NCBI RefSeq assembly: GCF_006494815.1 | Contig: NZ_CP041091.1 | Location: 1,054,001 to 1,118,000, forward strand | Length of the DNA: 64,000 bases | DNA from: Nocardioides sambongensis | GTDB lineage: Bacteria; Actinomycetota; Actinomycetes; Propionibacteriales; Nocardioidaceae | Direction of reading: 5' to 3' | In this document: positions 1 through 8,394 of the stretch, piece after piece | How the letters are laid out: the number at the start of each line of letters is the position of its first letter | Position numbering within the stretch: the first letter of the stretch is position 1 | Position numbers and translations under genes: made by a program | The notes under the pieces: model-generated | Told to the model about the DNA's origin: nothing | Database searches by the model: none | Seen by the model: the letters and a program-made list of their open reading frames with translations, nothing else

Positions 1-251
1 TTGAGCTGGCTCAGCGCCGTACCGTCGACCTCCACCTCGCCCGCGGTGGGGGTGTCCAGCGCCGCCAGGCAGTGCATCAGCGTGGACTTGCCGGACCCCG
101 AGGGACCCATGATCGCGGTGAACTGTCCGGCCTCGAGATCGAGCGTGACTCCGTCCAGAGCGTGCACGGTGGCGCCCCCGGTCCCGTACGTCTTGCGGAG
201 GTCGACCGCCCGGGCGGCGACGGCGGGCGGGCTGGCGGGTGCGCTCGTCAT
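1..251 (-). CDS. ABC transporter ATP-binding protein (partial)
   Basis: This is the N-terminal 83 residues of an ABC ATPase, cut by the window edge. The Walker A motif GPSGSGKST is at residues 49-57, preceded by the Tyr-containing A-loop (KTYG) and followed by the [16 protein letters not shown] stretch typical of the MacB/LolD type, which drives export or lipoprotein-release systems with a separate permease. The signature and Walker B motifs lie outside the window. It is read away from queA, with an 18-bp palindrome just upstream of its ATG. Confidence 0.9.
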   Translation of the reverse strand, partial: MTSAPASPPAVAARAVDLRKTYGTGGATVHALDGVTLDLEAGQFTAIMGPSGSGKSTLMHCLAALDTPTAGEVEVDGTALSQL

Positions 252-285
252 GGCACCAGCCTGCCCGAGCGCGCCGACACCCGCC

Positions 286-303
286 ATCAGGGGCACCCCT
301 GAT
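286..303. promoter_or_regulatory. 18-bp palindrome upstream of the ABC ATPase
   Basis: The arms ATCAGGGG and CCCCTGAT surround a 2-nt centre and match perfectly. The element lies 35-52 nt upstream of the ABC ATPase start and 16 nt beyond the queA stop. A two-base loop makes a terminator unlikely, so an operator for a dimeric regulator is the better reading; no regulator gene is visible in the window. Confidence 0.45.
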
Positions 304-318
304 CCCACCCCGACGGCC

Positions 319-1395
319 TCATCCCGGCCCCAGCGCGGGGAGGAAGAGCGCGGCGTCGCCGAACTCGTGCCACAGGTAGCCCGAGGCCCGCGCCGCCGCG
401 TAGGCCCGGTCGGTCAGCTCGTCGCCGGCCACCGCGCGCACCAGCTGCAGGTGGGAGGCGCCGGCGTCGTGCCACCCGGTGACCAGTCCGGTGACGACCT
501 GGGGCGGCTCGGCCGGCGTCACCACCCGGTCGGTCCAGCCCGCGCTGGGGTGCACCGTCGGGGAGCCGTCGCGGTGGCGGACGGCGGACTCCAGCGCGCG
601 GGTCACCGTGGTGCCCACCGCCACCACCCGGCCGCCCGAGCGACGGGTTGCGTTCACCACCGCCGCGGTGACCTCGGGTACGGCGAACCGCTCCGGCTGC
701 GGACCCTCGCCGGCCTCCTGGGAGGAGACCCCGGTGTGCAGGGTGATCGTCGCGGTGACGATGCCGGAGGCGACGAGGTCCGCCACCACCGCCGGGGTGA
801 ACGGGCGGCCCGCCGACGGCATCTCGGCGCTGCCGGGACGCCGGGAGAACAGGGTCTGGTAGTCGTGCATCTCGAACGGGCGCTCCAGGTAGCCGTAGGA
901 GATCGGGCGTCCGACCCGCAGCAGGGTGTCCGCCAGGTCGCCGGTGGCCTCGGCGCGCCAGAGCCGGTTGCCACGTCCGGTCGGGGAGGAGGCGCCGTCG
1001 GGGTAGGGGGCGAGCAACCGGACCCGGAGATCGCTGCCGGGGACGGTGAGCAGGTCGCCGGGCCGGGCGTCCAGCACGGCGCGGGCGGCATCGGGGGCGC
1101 GTCGTACCTCCACGACGCGGTGGCCGTCGTCGAGCCGGGTGGCCAGGTGGAGCACCACGGGGCCCTGGCGGTCGCTGTGGGCGTCGAGCTGGGCGGGCAC
1201 GGTCGCGGAGTCGTTCACCACGACGACGTCCCCGGCGCGGAGCTCCGCGGCGAGCCCACGGAAGGTGCGGTGCCGGATCCGGTCGGTACCGGAGGTGCCA
1301 TCCGCGACCAGGAGCCGGACGGCGTCCCGGGCGAGCCCGCGGCGCTCGGCGGGAGCGGGGGCGAAGGTCGGCTCGGTGGTGGGCTGCGCACTCAT
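319..1395 (-). CDS. queA: S-adenosylmethionine:tRNA ribosyltransferase-isomerase (QueA family)
   Basis: A 358-residue protein of the QueA family, which transfers the ribosyl part of SAM to preQ1 at the tRNA wobble base to make epoxyqueuosine. Family hallmarks seen are the N-terminal [14 protein letters not shown] segment, the [18 protein letters not shown] region and the TLHTGVSS segment near residue 215. The ATG follows an AGGAGG ribosome site. It lies 1 nt after the upstream SDR stop, so the two are probably co-transcribed. No other queuosine gene is present, and actinobacterial members are divergent enough that the exact substrate is uncertain. Confidence 0.85.
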   Translation of the reverse strand: MSAQPTTEPTFAPAPAERRGLARDAVRLLVADGTSGTDRIRHRTFRGLAAELRAGDVVVVNDSATVPAQLDAHSDRQGPVVLHLATRLDDGHRVVEVRRAPDAARAVLDARPGDLLTVPGSDLRVRLLAPYPDGASSPTGRGNRLWRAEATGDLADTLLRVGRPISYGYLERPFEMHDYQTLFSRRPGSAEMPSAGRPFTPAVVADLVASGIVTATITLHTGVSSQEAGEGPQPERFAVPEVTAAVVNATRRSGGRVVAVGTTVTRALESAVRHRDGSPTVHPSAGWTDRVVTPAEPPQVVTGLVTGWHDAGASHLQLVRAVAGDELTDRAYAAARASGYLWHEFGDAALFLPALGPG

Positions 1396-1396
1396 C

Positions 1397-2188
1397 TCAG
1401 GCCTCCTGGGCGCTCGGACGACGGGTGGTGGTGGCGGTGGGGAGGTCGGTCGCCCGGTAGCGACCCGACGGCGGCCGGCTCGCGAGCAGACCGATCAGGT
1501 GTGGCACGACCGCCTCGGGCAGCGGCCGGTCGGAGATGTCCTGGTCGGGGAACCACTGCTGGTGGAGCGCGGTGCGCATGTCGCCGGGGTCGACCGCGTA
1601 GGCGGTGATCTCCGGGTTCTCGGCGGCGAAGGTGGCGGTCAGGTGGTCGAGGCCGGCTTTCGAGGCGCTGTAGAGGCCCCACCCCGGGTAGTGCTCGACG
1701 GCGGCGTCGGAGGAGAGGGAGAGCAGCGTGCCGTGCCCGGCGACCAGGTGGCCGAGCAGGAGGGAGGTGAGCACCAGTGGTGCGCCCACGTTGTGCCGCC
1801 AGACGTGCTGCAGGTCGGCGGGTGTCACCTGGTCGAGGCGGCGGTAGCGGTGCTCGCCGCTGGCCGGGCCGAGCACGCTGGCGTTGTTCACCAGCAGGTC
1901 GAGCCGGCCGTGGTCCTCGACCGCGGCGCGCAGTGCCGCCCGGTGCTCGGAGTCGGTGACGTCCCCGGGCAGCGCGGTGATCCGTGCGCCGGGGAGCCCG
2001 GCGCGGATCGCGTCTGCCGCCGCCCGGAGCCGGTCCGCGTCCCGACCGTCGGTGATCACCTGCCAGCCGTCGGCGGCGAGGGCCGCGACGAGAGCGCGGC
2101 CGAGGCCGGCGCTGCCACCGGTGACCACCGCGATCGGGCGGTTCGCGAGGTCGGAGTGAGGAGACGGGGTCGTGTCGTGGTGGGTCAT
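1397..2188 (-). CDS. SDR family NAD(P)-dependent oxidoreductase
   Basis: A classical short-chain dehydrogenase of 263 residues. The Rossmann motif [10 protein letters not shown] is near residue 25, the NNAS motif is near residue 107, and the catalytic YSASK follows an SLSSDAA segment. The substrate cannot be deduced. I chose the ATG at 2188 because a promoter-like element with a dyad ends 6 nt upstream; an in-frame TTG at 2209 lies inside that dyad. It is the first gene of a likely SDR-queA unit. Confidence 0.88.
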   Translation of the reverse strand: MTHHDTTPSPHSDLANRPIAVVTGGSAGLGRALVAALAADGWQVITDGRDADRLRAAADAIRAGLPGARITALPGDVTDSEHRAALRAAVEDHGRLDLLVNNASVLGPASGEHRYRRLDQVTPADLQHVWRHNVGAPLVLTSLLLGHLVAGHGTLLSLSSDAAVEHYPGWGLYSASKAGLDHLTATFAAENPEITAYAVDPGDMRTALHQQWFPDQDISDRPLPEAVVPHLIGLLASRPPSGRYRATDLPTATTTRRPSAQEA

Positions 2189-2198
2189 GGGACAAGGC

Positions 2199-2225
2199 TT
2201 CAACTTCAAGTGAAGTTGAAGTCAA
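2199..2225 (-). promoter_or_regulatory. MerR-type promoter/operator of the SDR-queA unit
   Basis: On the minus strand a -35 hexamer TTGACT (2220-2225) is followed by a 19-bp spacer holding a perfect inverted repeat: arms TTCAACTTCA and TGAAGTTGAA with 2 nt between them on the plus strand (2199-2220). The hexamer in the -10 position is AAGCCT, 6 nt before the ATG. An over-long 19-bp spacer with a centred dyad is the classic layout of promoters controlled by MerR-family activators. The -10 match is poor, as is usual for such promoters. No merR gene is nearby. Confidence 0.6.
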
Positions 2226-2311
2226 GGGCTACACGCGGTCGATCTGCTGGGGCGGTGAGACGTCCGACAGATTCGCCGCTCCGCGTCGGACCGGTGTGCG
2301 ACAGTGGCCGC

Positions 2312-3835
2312 ATGGCTGGACAGCGGCGCTACGTGGGAGCGATCGACCAGGGGACCACCAGCACTCGGTTCATGGTCTTCGACCACGCGGGCGCGGTGGT
2401 GGCGCGGCACCAGCTCGAGCACCAGCAGATCCTGCCGCGGGCCGGCTGGGTCGAGCACAACCCGGTGGAGATCTGGGAGCGCACCTCCGCGGTGGTGCAG
2501 ACCGCCCTCGGCCGGGCCGGCCTCGAGGCCGACGACCTGGCCGCGGTCGGCATCACCAACCAGCGGGAGACCACGATCGTCTGGGACCGTGCCACCGGTC
2601 GACCCCTGCACAACGCGATCGTGTGGCAGGACACCCGCACCGACGCGATCGCCGCCCGGCTCGAGCGGGACGGCCACGGCGACCTGATCCGCGAGCGGGC
2701 CGGGCTGCCACCGGCGCCCTACTTCTCGGGCGGCAAGCTGCGCTGGCTGCTGGACAACGTGGACGGCCTGCGCGACCGGGCCGACTCCGGCGAGGTGCTG
2801 TTCGGCACCCCCGACACCTGGGTGCTGTGGAACCTCACCGGCGGAGTCGACGGCGGGGTGCACGTCACCGACGTCACCAACGCCAGCAGGACCATGCTGA
2901 TGGACCTGGAGACCCTCGACTGGGACGACGAGCTGCTGGCGGTCTTCGACGTCCCGCGCGCGATGCTGCCGACGATCCGGGAGTCGTCGGCGGCGGTGCC
3001 CTACGGCACCACTCGTCGTACCGGGCCGTTCGGGGGCGAGGTGCCGATCACCGGGATCCTCGGTGACCAGCAGGCGGCCACCGTCGGCCAGGTCTGCTTC
3101 GCCCCCGGCGAGGCGAAGAACACCTACGGCACCGGCAACTTCATGCTGCTCAACACCGGCACCGAGATCGTCCGCTCCCGTGCCGGCCTGCTCACCACGC
3201 CCGCCTACAAGTTCGGCGACGAGCCGTGTGTCTACGCGCTGGAGGGATCGATCGCGGTCACCGGATCGGCGGTCCAGTGGTTGCGCGACCAGCTCGGCAT
3301 CATCAGCGGCGCGGCCGAGTCGGAGGCCCTGGCCCGTCAGGTCGCGGAGAACGGCGGGGTCTACTTCGTGCCGGCCTTCTCCGGACTCTTCGCGCCCTAC
3401 TGGCGCTCGGACGCCCGGGGCGCGATCGTCGGACTCTCCCGGTTCAACACCAACGCGCACCTCGCCCGAGCCACCCTCGAGGCGATCTGCTACCAGTCCC
3501 GCGACGTGGTGGAGGCGATGTCCGCCGACTCCGGGGTGCGGCTGGAGACGCTCAAGGTGGACGGCGGCGTCACCCTCAACGACCTCTGCATGCAGATCCA
3601 GGCCGACGTGCTCGGCGTCGATGTGAGCCGCCCCGAGGTCCCCGAGACGACCGCGCTCGGCGCCGCCTACGCCGCCGGACTCGCGGTGGGCTACTGGGCC
3701 GGCACCGACGAGCTGCGACAGAACTGGCGTGAGGACGCCCGCTGGTCCCCGGCATGGAGCAGCGAACAGCGCGACGAGGGCTACCGCCAGTGGAAGAAGG
3801 CCGTCCAGCGCACCCTGGACTGGGTGGACGTCTGA
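2312..3835 (+). CDS. glpK: Glycerol kinase
   Basis: A 507-residue FGGY-family kinase that phosphorylates glycerol to sn-glycerol 3-phosphate with ATP. The N-terminal phosphate loop [11 protein letters not shown] is at residues 9-19, the GDQQAA and GTGNF motifs are near residues 250 and 273, and the VDGG motif is near residue 415. Length matches the family. The ATG sits 6 nt after a weak GACAGT hexamer. It is followed after 62 nt by glpD, so kinase and dehydrogenase form a glycerol utilisation pair; no glycerol facilitator gene is next to them. Confidence 0.97.
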   Translation: MAGQRRYVGAIDQGTTSTRFMVFDHAGAVVARHQLEHQQILPRAGWVEHNPVEIWERTSAVVQTALGRAGLEADDLAAVGITNQRETTIVWDRATGRPLHNAIVWQDTRTDAIAARLERDGHGDLIRERAGLPPAPYFSGGKLRWLLDNVDGLRDRADSGEVLFGTPDTWVLWNLTGGVDGGVHVTDVTNASRTMLMDLETLDWDDELLAVFDVPRAMLPTIRESSAAVPYGTTRRTGPFGGEVPITGILGDQQAATVGQVCFAPGEAKNTYGTGNFMLLNTGTEIVRSRAGLLTTPAYKFGDEPCVYALEGSIAVTGSAVQWLRDQLGIISGAAESEALARQVAENGGVYFVPAFSGLFAPYWRSDARGAIVGLSRFNTNAHLARATLEAICYQSRDVVEAMSADSGVRLETLKVDGGVTLNDLCMQIQADVLGVDVSRPEVPETTALGAAYAAGLAVGYWAGTDELRQNWREDARWSPAWSSEQRDEGYRQWKKAVQRTLDWVDV

Positions 3836-3897
3836 GCAGCACCCGTGCCCGGGCGACAGCGCCGTCGCCGTACCGCTCCCGACCATCAGGGGGACCG

Positions 3898-5661
3898 ATG
3901 GAACCCGCCGCACTCTCGCCCCGCGCCCGCAGCGCCGCACTGCGCCGGATGGCCAACCAACGACTCGACGTGCTGGTGATCGGGGGAGGCGTGGTCGGCG
4001 CCGGCGCCGCCCTCGACGCGGCCACCCGGGGGCTCGCGGTCGGCCTCGTCGAGGCCCGCGACTTCGCCTCCGGCACCTCCAGCCGCAGCTCCAAGCTGAT
4101 CCACGGCGGCCTGCGCTACCTGGAGATGCTGGACTTCCGGCTGGTCGCCGAGGCGCTGAAGGAGCGCGGGCTGCTGTTGCAGCGCCTCGCCCCGCACCTG
4201 GTCAAGCCGGTGCCGTTCCTCTACCCGCTGACCGGCCGCGGGTGGGAGCGGTGGTACGCCGGGAGCGGCGTCGCGCTCTACGACGCCATGTCCCGGGCCA
4301 GCGGCTACGGCGACACCACCCCGTTGCACCGCCACCTCACCCGGCGCGGCGCCCGCAAGCTGTTCCCCTCGCTGCGCAAGGACGCCCTGGTCGGGGCGAT
4401 CCGCTACTACGACGCCCAGGTCGACGACGCCCGCCACACGATGTTCCTGGCCCGGACCGCCGCCACCTACGGAGCCGCGGTGGCCTCCCGGACCAGGGTC
4501 ACCGGGCTGATCAAGGAGAGCGAGCGGGTGGTCGGCGCCGAGGTGATCGACCTGGAGACCGGGCACACCTTCGCGATCCGCGCCTCCCAGGTGATCAACG
4601 CCACCGGCGTGTGGACCGACGAGACCCAGTCGATGGCCCGCGAGCGCGGCCAGTTCAAGGTGCGCGCCAGCAAGGGCATCCACCTGGTGGTGCCGCGGGA
4701 CCGGATCCGTGGCGACGCCGGCCTGATCCTGCGCACCGAGAAGTCGGTGCTGTTCGTCATCCCGTGGAAGCGGCACTGGATCATCGGCACCACCGACACC
4801 GACTGGGCGCTGTCCAAGGACCACCCGGCGGCGAGCTCCCGCGACATCGACTACCTGCTGGAGCGGGTGAACCAGGTGCTCGAGGTGCCGCTCAACCGCG
4901 ACGACGTCGAGGGCGTCTATGCCGGGCTCCGGCCGCTCCTCGCCGGCGAGAGCGACGCCACCTCCAAGCTCTCCCGGGAGCACGCCGTGGCGCACAGCGT
5001 GCCCGGGTTGGTGGTGGTCGCCGGAGGCAAGTACACGACCTACCGGGTGATGGCCGCGGACGCGGTCGACGAGGCCGTGCACGGTCTGGAGGCGGTGCAG
5101 GGGCGCACCGTCGGCAGCTGCGTCACCGAGAACATCCCGCTGGTCGGCGCGGACGGCTACCAAGCGCTGTGGAACCAGCGACGCCAGCTGGCGGCCAACT
5201 CGGGGCTGGCCGTCAACCGGATCGAGCACCTGCTCGACCGGTACGGCTCCCTGGTGCTGGAGGTGCTCGACATCGTCGCCGCCGAGCCCGACCTGGCCGA
5301 GCCGCTGCCCGGTGCCGAGGACTACCTGCAGGCCGAGGTGCTCTACGCGGTGACGCACGAGGGGGCGCGGCACCTCGACGACATCCTGACCCGGCGGCTC
5401 CGGGTCTCCTTCGAGACCTTCGACCGCGGCGTCGCAGCGGCGCCGTACGTGGCCGACCTGGTGCGTGGACACCTCGGCTGGGACGCGGACCAGAAGGAGC
5501 GCGAGATCGAGCACTACCTCAAACGCGTGGAGGCCGAGCGGGAGAGCCAGCGGCAGCCGGACGACCACACCGCGGACGCGGCGCGCAAGGGTGCGCCGGA
5601 CGTGGTGCCGGTGACCCAGGTCGGAGGCTCCCGGGTCGGGGACGCCGCGGTCGACGGCTAG
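3898..5661 (+). CDS. glpD: Glycerol-3-phosphate dehydrogenase, FAD-dependent
   Basis: A 587-residue membrane-associated flavoenzyme that oxidises glycerol 3-phosphate to dihydroxyacetone phosphate and passes electrons to quinone. The FAD-binding GGGVVGAG is at residues 29-36, followed by the family motif SSRSSKLIHGGLRYLE near residue 65 and a C-terminal DAO_C-type domain. I chose the ATG after a GGGGGA ribosome site; an internal ATG 17 codons on is possible. It works with the upstream glpK. Its TAG stop is shared with the -10 hexamer of the next gene. Confidence 0.96.
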   Translation: MEPAALSPRARSAALRRMANQRLDVLVIGGGVVGAGAALDAATRGLAVGLVEARDFASGTSSRSSKLIHGGLRYLEMLDFRLVAEALKERGLLLQRLAPHLVKPVPFLYPLTGRGWERWYAGSGVALYDAMSRASGYGDTTPLHRHLTRRGARKLFPSLRKDALVGAIRYYDAQVDDARHTMFLARTAATYGAAVASRTRVTGLIKESERVVGAEVIDLETGHTFAIRASQVINATGVWTDETQSMARERGQFKVRASKGIHLVVPRDRIRGDAGLILRTEKSVLFVIPWKRHWIIGTTDTDWALSKDHPAASSRDIDYLLERVNQVLEVPLNRDDVEGVYAGLRPLLAGESDATSKLSREHAVAHSVPGLVVVAGGKYTTYRVMAADAVDEAVHGLEAVQGRTVGSCVTENIPLVGADGYQALWNQRRQLAANSGLAVNRIEHLLDRYGSLVLEVLDIVAAEPDLAEPLPGAEDYLQAEVLYAVTHEGARHLDDILTRRLRVSFETFDRGVAAAPYVADLVRGHLGWDADQKEREIEHYLKRVEAERESQRQPDDHTADAARKGAPDVVPVTQVGGSRVGDAAVDG

Positions 5662-5664
5662 CGT
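5659..5664 (+). promoter_or_regulatory. -10 hexamer TAGCGT, leaderless start
   Basis: TAGCGT lies 7 nt before the ATG at 5672, so transcription would begin at or next to the start codon. Its first three bases are the TAG stop codon of glpD. Confidence 0.5.
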
Positions 5665-5671
5665 TGCCGAC

Positions 5672-6448
5672 ATGGATCTCCAGCTGCGCGACCGCGTCTA
5701 CATCGTCACCGGAGGCACCCGCGGCCTCGGCCGGGCCACCGCGGCCGAGCTCGTCGCCGACGGCGCCCGGGTGCTGCTCACCGGCCGCACCGAGGACGGC
5801 GTGGCCGCGGCCGTCGCCGACCTCGCACCGGTGGCCGACCAGGGCGGTGGCGCCGTGCGCGGTACGGCGGCCGACAACGGGGATCCGCAGACGCCGGCCC
5901 GTCTCGTCGCGGAGGCCGAGGCGGCCTGGGGTCGCCTGGACGGGGCGCTGATCAGCGTCGGCGGACCGCCGGCCGGCCCGGCGACCGCGATGACCGACGA
6001 GCAGTGGAGCGGCGCGTTCGAGACCGTGTTCCTGGGCGGCGTGCGCCTCGCCCGTGAGATCGGCACCCGCCTGGGGCGCGGCGGAGCGTTGGCGATGGTG
6101 CTGTCCAGCAGCGTGCGCCAGCCGGTGGCCGGGCTCGCGATCTCCAACGGCCTGCGGCCGGGACTGGCGATGGTGGCCAAGACCCTGGCCGACGAGCTCG
6201 GTCCCGCCGGCATCCGGGTGAACACGCTGCTGCCCGGACGTATCGGCACCGACCGGGTCGCCGAGCTCGACGCCGCCACCGGCGACGCCGACGCCGCTCG
6301 GGCGGCCGCGATCGGCCAGATCCCGCTCGGACGCTACGGCGAGCCGGAGGAGTTCGGACGGGCCGCGGCGTTCCTGCTCTCGCCGGCTGCATCGTTCCTC
6401 TCCGGGGTGGCGCTGCCCGTCGACGGCGGGATGACCCGCTCGCTCTGA
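5672..6448 (+). CDS. SDR family oxidoreductase, atypical active site
   Basis: A 258-residue Rossmann protein with the cofactor motif TGGTRGLGRA at residues 13-22 and the usual C-terminal PVDGG. Where classical SDRs carry YxxxK this protein reads SNGLRPGLAMVAKTLA, so the catalytic tyrosine and the normal lysine position are missing. Other actinobacterial proteins resembling 3-oxoacyl-ACP reductase share this change, so it is a real subfamily and not damage. NAD(P) binding is likely, classical carbonyl reduction is doubtful. Its 3' end overlaps the convergent SURF1 gene by 115 bp. Confidence 0.85.
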   Translation: MDLQLRDRVYIVTGGTRGLGRATAAELVADGARVLLTGRTEDGVAAAVADLAPVADQGGGAVRGTAADNGDPQTPARLVAEAEAAWGRLDGALISVGGPPAGPATAMTDEQWSGAFETVFLGGVRLAREIGTRLGRGGALAMVLSSSVRQPVAGLAISNGLRPGLAMVAKTLADELGPAGIRVNTLLPGRIGTDRVAELDAATGDADAARAAAIGQIPLGRYGEPEEFGRAAAFLLSPAASFLSGVALPVDGGMTRSL

Positions 6449-7254
6449 GCCGACGCCCGGCCACGGCCGAACGGACCGCTGCCCCGCACGGGACGGCGTT
6501 CGCCACGACGTCCGTGGCGCCGCTCGTCCCAGGCCAGGTAGCCGAAGCCGACCGCGGCGAGGACCCCGAAGAACCACCACTGCAGGCCGTAGAAGAAGTG
6601 CGGACCCTCGTCGAGCTCGGGCAGCTCGGCACGGGTCAGCGGCTCGGCAGGCTCGGGGTCCTCCGACCGCAGGTCCACGAAGCCCCCGTAGACCTCCCGA
6701 TCGAGGGCCTCGCCGATCGCGACACTCGAGATGGCGCGGGTGGACTGGTCGGTCACCTGCGTGCTGCTGCCGGTGCCGTCGGCGCGGACCCATCCGGTGA
6801 CGGTGACCTCGCCCTCGGGCGGCCCCGGTACGTCGGCGCCGGAGGTGCCCGGGTCGTCGGTCCCGTACCAGCCACGGTCGACCAGGAGCGCCGTACCGTC
6901 GGCGGTGACGAGGGGCACCACCGCGTCCACCCCGGGCACCCCGTTCTCATCGGTGCGGTAGCGCACGATCACGGTGTCGTCGGCGTCGTAGGTCCCGGTG
7001 GCCGTGACCACCCGCCACTCCTCGCCGGCGTCGACGGGCTGGTCCGGGGCGAGGACCTCCTCGACGGGCGCAGGGTCCTTGGTCTCGTTGGCGCGGACGA
7101 TCGCGTTGCGGTCCTTGCGGTCCTCCAGCCGGCCGAACTGCCACTCGCCGAGCCACCACGTCGCATACCCGATCAGGATCACGGCCAGGAAGAAAAGGAC
7201 CCAGCGGCGGCTCAGCAGGAACCGCCACGAGCCGAGCAACCCGTCGTTCTTCAC
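6334..7254 (-). CDS. SURF1 family protein
   Basis: A 306-residue membrane protein of the SURF1 family, which assists insertion of heme into cytochrome c oxidase. There is one transmembrane segment at residues 17-35 ending in GxWQFGR-like GEWQFGRLEDRK, an extracytoplasmic domain with the VDRGWYG motif, and a second transmembrane segment near residue 220 ending in WDERRHGRRGER. The last 50 or so residues are low-complexity and lie opposite the convergent SDR gene. The GTG start has a TACCGT hexamer 6 nt upstream. Confidence 0.9.
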   Translation of the reverse strand: MKNDGLLGSWRFLLSRRWVLFFLAVILIGYATWWLGEWQFGRLEDRKDRNAIVRANETKDPAPVEEVLAPDQPVDAGEEWRVVTATGTYDADDTVIVRYRTDENGVPGVDAVVPLVTADGTALLVDRGWYGTDDPGTSGADVPGPPEGEVTVTGWVRADGTGSSTQVTDQSTRAISSVAIGEALDREVYGGFVDLRSEDPEPAEPLTRAELPELDEGPHFFYGLQWWFFGVLAAVGFGYLAWDERRHGRRGERRPVRGSGPFGRGRASAQSERVIPPSTGSATPERNDAAGESRNAAARPNSSGSP

Positions 7255-7260
7255 GGGGCA

Positions 7261-7283
7261 ACGGTAGATCGCGTGCCTATGCT
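7261..7283. promoter_or_regulatory. Divergent leaderless promoters of SURF1 and moaA
   Basis: On the minus strand TACCGT (7261-7266) lies 6 nt before the SURF1 GTG. On the plus strand TATGCT (7278-7283) lies 6 nt before the moaA ATG. Both are placed for transcripts that start at the start codon, and the whole intergenic region is only 35 bp. Confidence 0.5.
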
Positions 7284-7289
7284 GGTCGT

Positions 7290-8300
7290 ATGCAGGTGCA
7301 AGGTCTGGTCGACCGATACGACCGCGTGGCCACCGATCTCCGGGTTTCGCTGACCGATCGCTGCAATCTGCGCTGTTCCTACTGCATGCCGGCCGAGGGC
7401 CTGGACTGGATGCCGACCGACGACCAGCTCACCGACGACGAGGTGGTGCGCCTGATCGGGGTCGCCGTCGGACAGCTCGGTGTCACCGAGGTCCGGTTCA
7501 CCGGCGGAGAGCCGTTGGTACGACGCGGCCTGGTCGACATCGTGGCCCGCACCCGTGCGCTGGCCGACGAGCTCGGGCTCCCGGTGGAGCAGTCCCTGAC
7601 CACGAACGCCCTCGGTCTGGCCCGCACCGCCGGCACCCTCGCCGCGGCCGGCCTGGACCGGGTCAACGTCTCGCTGGACACGGTGCGCCCGGAGACCTTC
7701 GCCACCATCACCCGACGCGACCGGCTCACCGACGTGGTGGCGGGCCTGGAGGCCGCGGCCGCTGCCGGCCTGGGTCCGGTGAAGGTCAACGCGGTGCTGC
7801 TGCGCGGGGTGAACGACGACCAGGCGGCGGAGATGCTCGCCTGGTGCCTGGAACGCGACTACCAGTTGCGCTTCATCGAGCAGATGCCGCTGGACGCCCA
7901 GCACGGCTGGTCGCGCGAGCAGATGATCACCGCGGACGAGATCATCGAGCGCCTGGAGGCGCGATTCACCCTGACCCCGGCTCGGGAGCCGCGGGGGAGC
8001 GCGCCCGCCGAGCTGTTCCGCGTCGACGGCGGTCCCGCCACGGTGGGGGTGATCGGCTCGGTCACCCGCCCGTTCTGTGGCGACTGCGACCGGGTGCGGC
8101 TCACCGCCGACGGCCAGGTGCGCAACTGCCTCTTCGCCCGCACCGAGTCCGACCTGCGCGGCCCGCTCCGCGCCGGCGCCACCGACGCCGAGCTCGCCGA
8201 CCGCTGGCGCGCCGCCGTCCGCCCCAAGGCCGCCGGTCACGGGATCGACGACCCCACCTTCCTCCAGCCCGACCGCCCCATGTCCGCCATCGGTGGTTGA
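7290..8300 (+). CDS. moaA: GTP 3',8-cyclase MoaA
   Basis: A 336-residue radical SAM enzyme that converts GTP to 3',8-cyclo-GTP in the first step of molybdenum cofactor synthesis. The N-terminal 4Fe-4S cluster is bound by C25, C29 and C32 (CNLRCSYC). A second cluster site is CGDC followed by a third Cys 13 residues later near residue 262. The protein ends in the Gly-Gly needed by MoaA. No other moa gene is next to it. Its TGA stop lies inside the first unit of a 22-bp repeat. Confidence 0.96.
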   Translation: MQVQGLVDRYDRVATDLRVSLTDRCNLRCSYCMPAEGLDWMPTDDQLTDDEVVRLIGVAVGQLGVTEVRFTGGEPLVRRGLVDIVARTRALADELGLPVEQSLTTNALGLARTAGTLAAAGLDRVNVSLDTVRPETFATITRRDRLTDVVAGLEAAAAAGLGPVKVNAVLLRGVNDDQAAEMLAWCLERDYQLRFIEQMPLDAQHGWSREQMITADEIIERLEARFTLTPAREPRGSAPAELFRVDGGPATVGVIGSVTRPFCGDCDRVRLTADGQVRNCLFARTESDLRGPLRAGATDAELADRWRAAVRPKAAGHGIDDPTFLQPDRPMSAIGG

Positions 8301-8340
8301 GTTGGGGTTTGCGCCCTCTTGAGTTGGGTCTTCGCGCCCT
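8296..8340 (+). repeat. Two tandem units of 22/23 bp, type 2
   Basis: The first unit (8296-8317) begins GTTGAGTTGGGG and ends GCGCCCT; the second (8318-8340, one base longer) begins CTTGAGTTGGG and ends CGCGCCCT. The moaA stop codon is inside the first unit. Closely related units occur in opposite orientation at 9449-9492, on the other side of the AbiEi/DUF559 gene. Confidence 0.75.
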
Positions 8341-8356
8341 CGAAAGCGCGCTTCGG

Positions 8357-8374
8357 GCTCCTCGGCGGAGGAGC
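8357..8374. terminator. Hairpin between moaA and the DUF559 gene
   Basis: A perfect 7-bp stem (GCTCCTC / GAGGAGC) with a 4-nt loop lies between two convergent genes. No T-tract follows, as is common in high-GC actinobacteria, so termination is inferred. Confidence 0.4.
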
Positions 8375-8394
8375 GACGGCCATCACAGCCGCCG

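Noticed and set aside
1..1608. Plus-strand open frame of over 500 codons at the window start
   Set aside because: It lies opposite the ABC ATPase and queA, whose family motifs are clear, and its own product is low-complexity Gly/Arg sequence.
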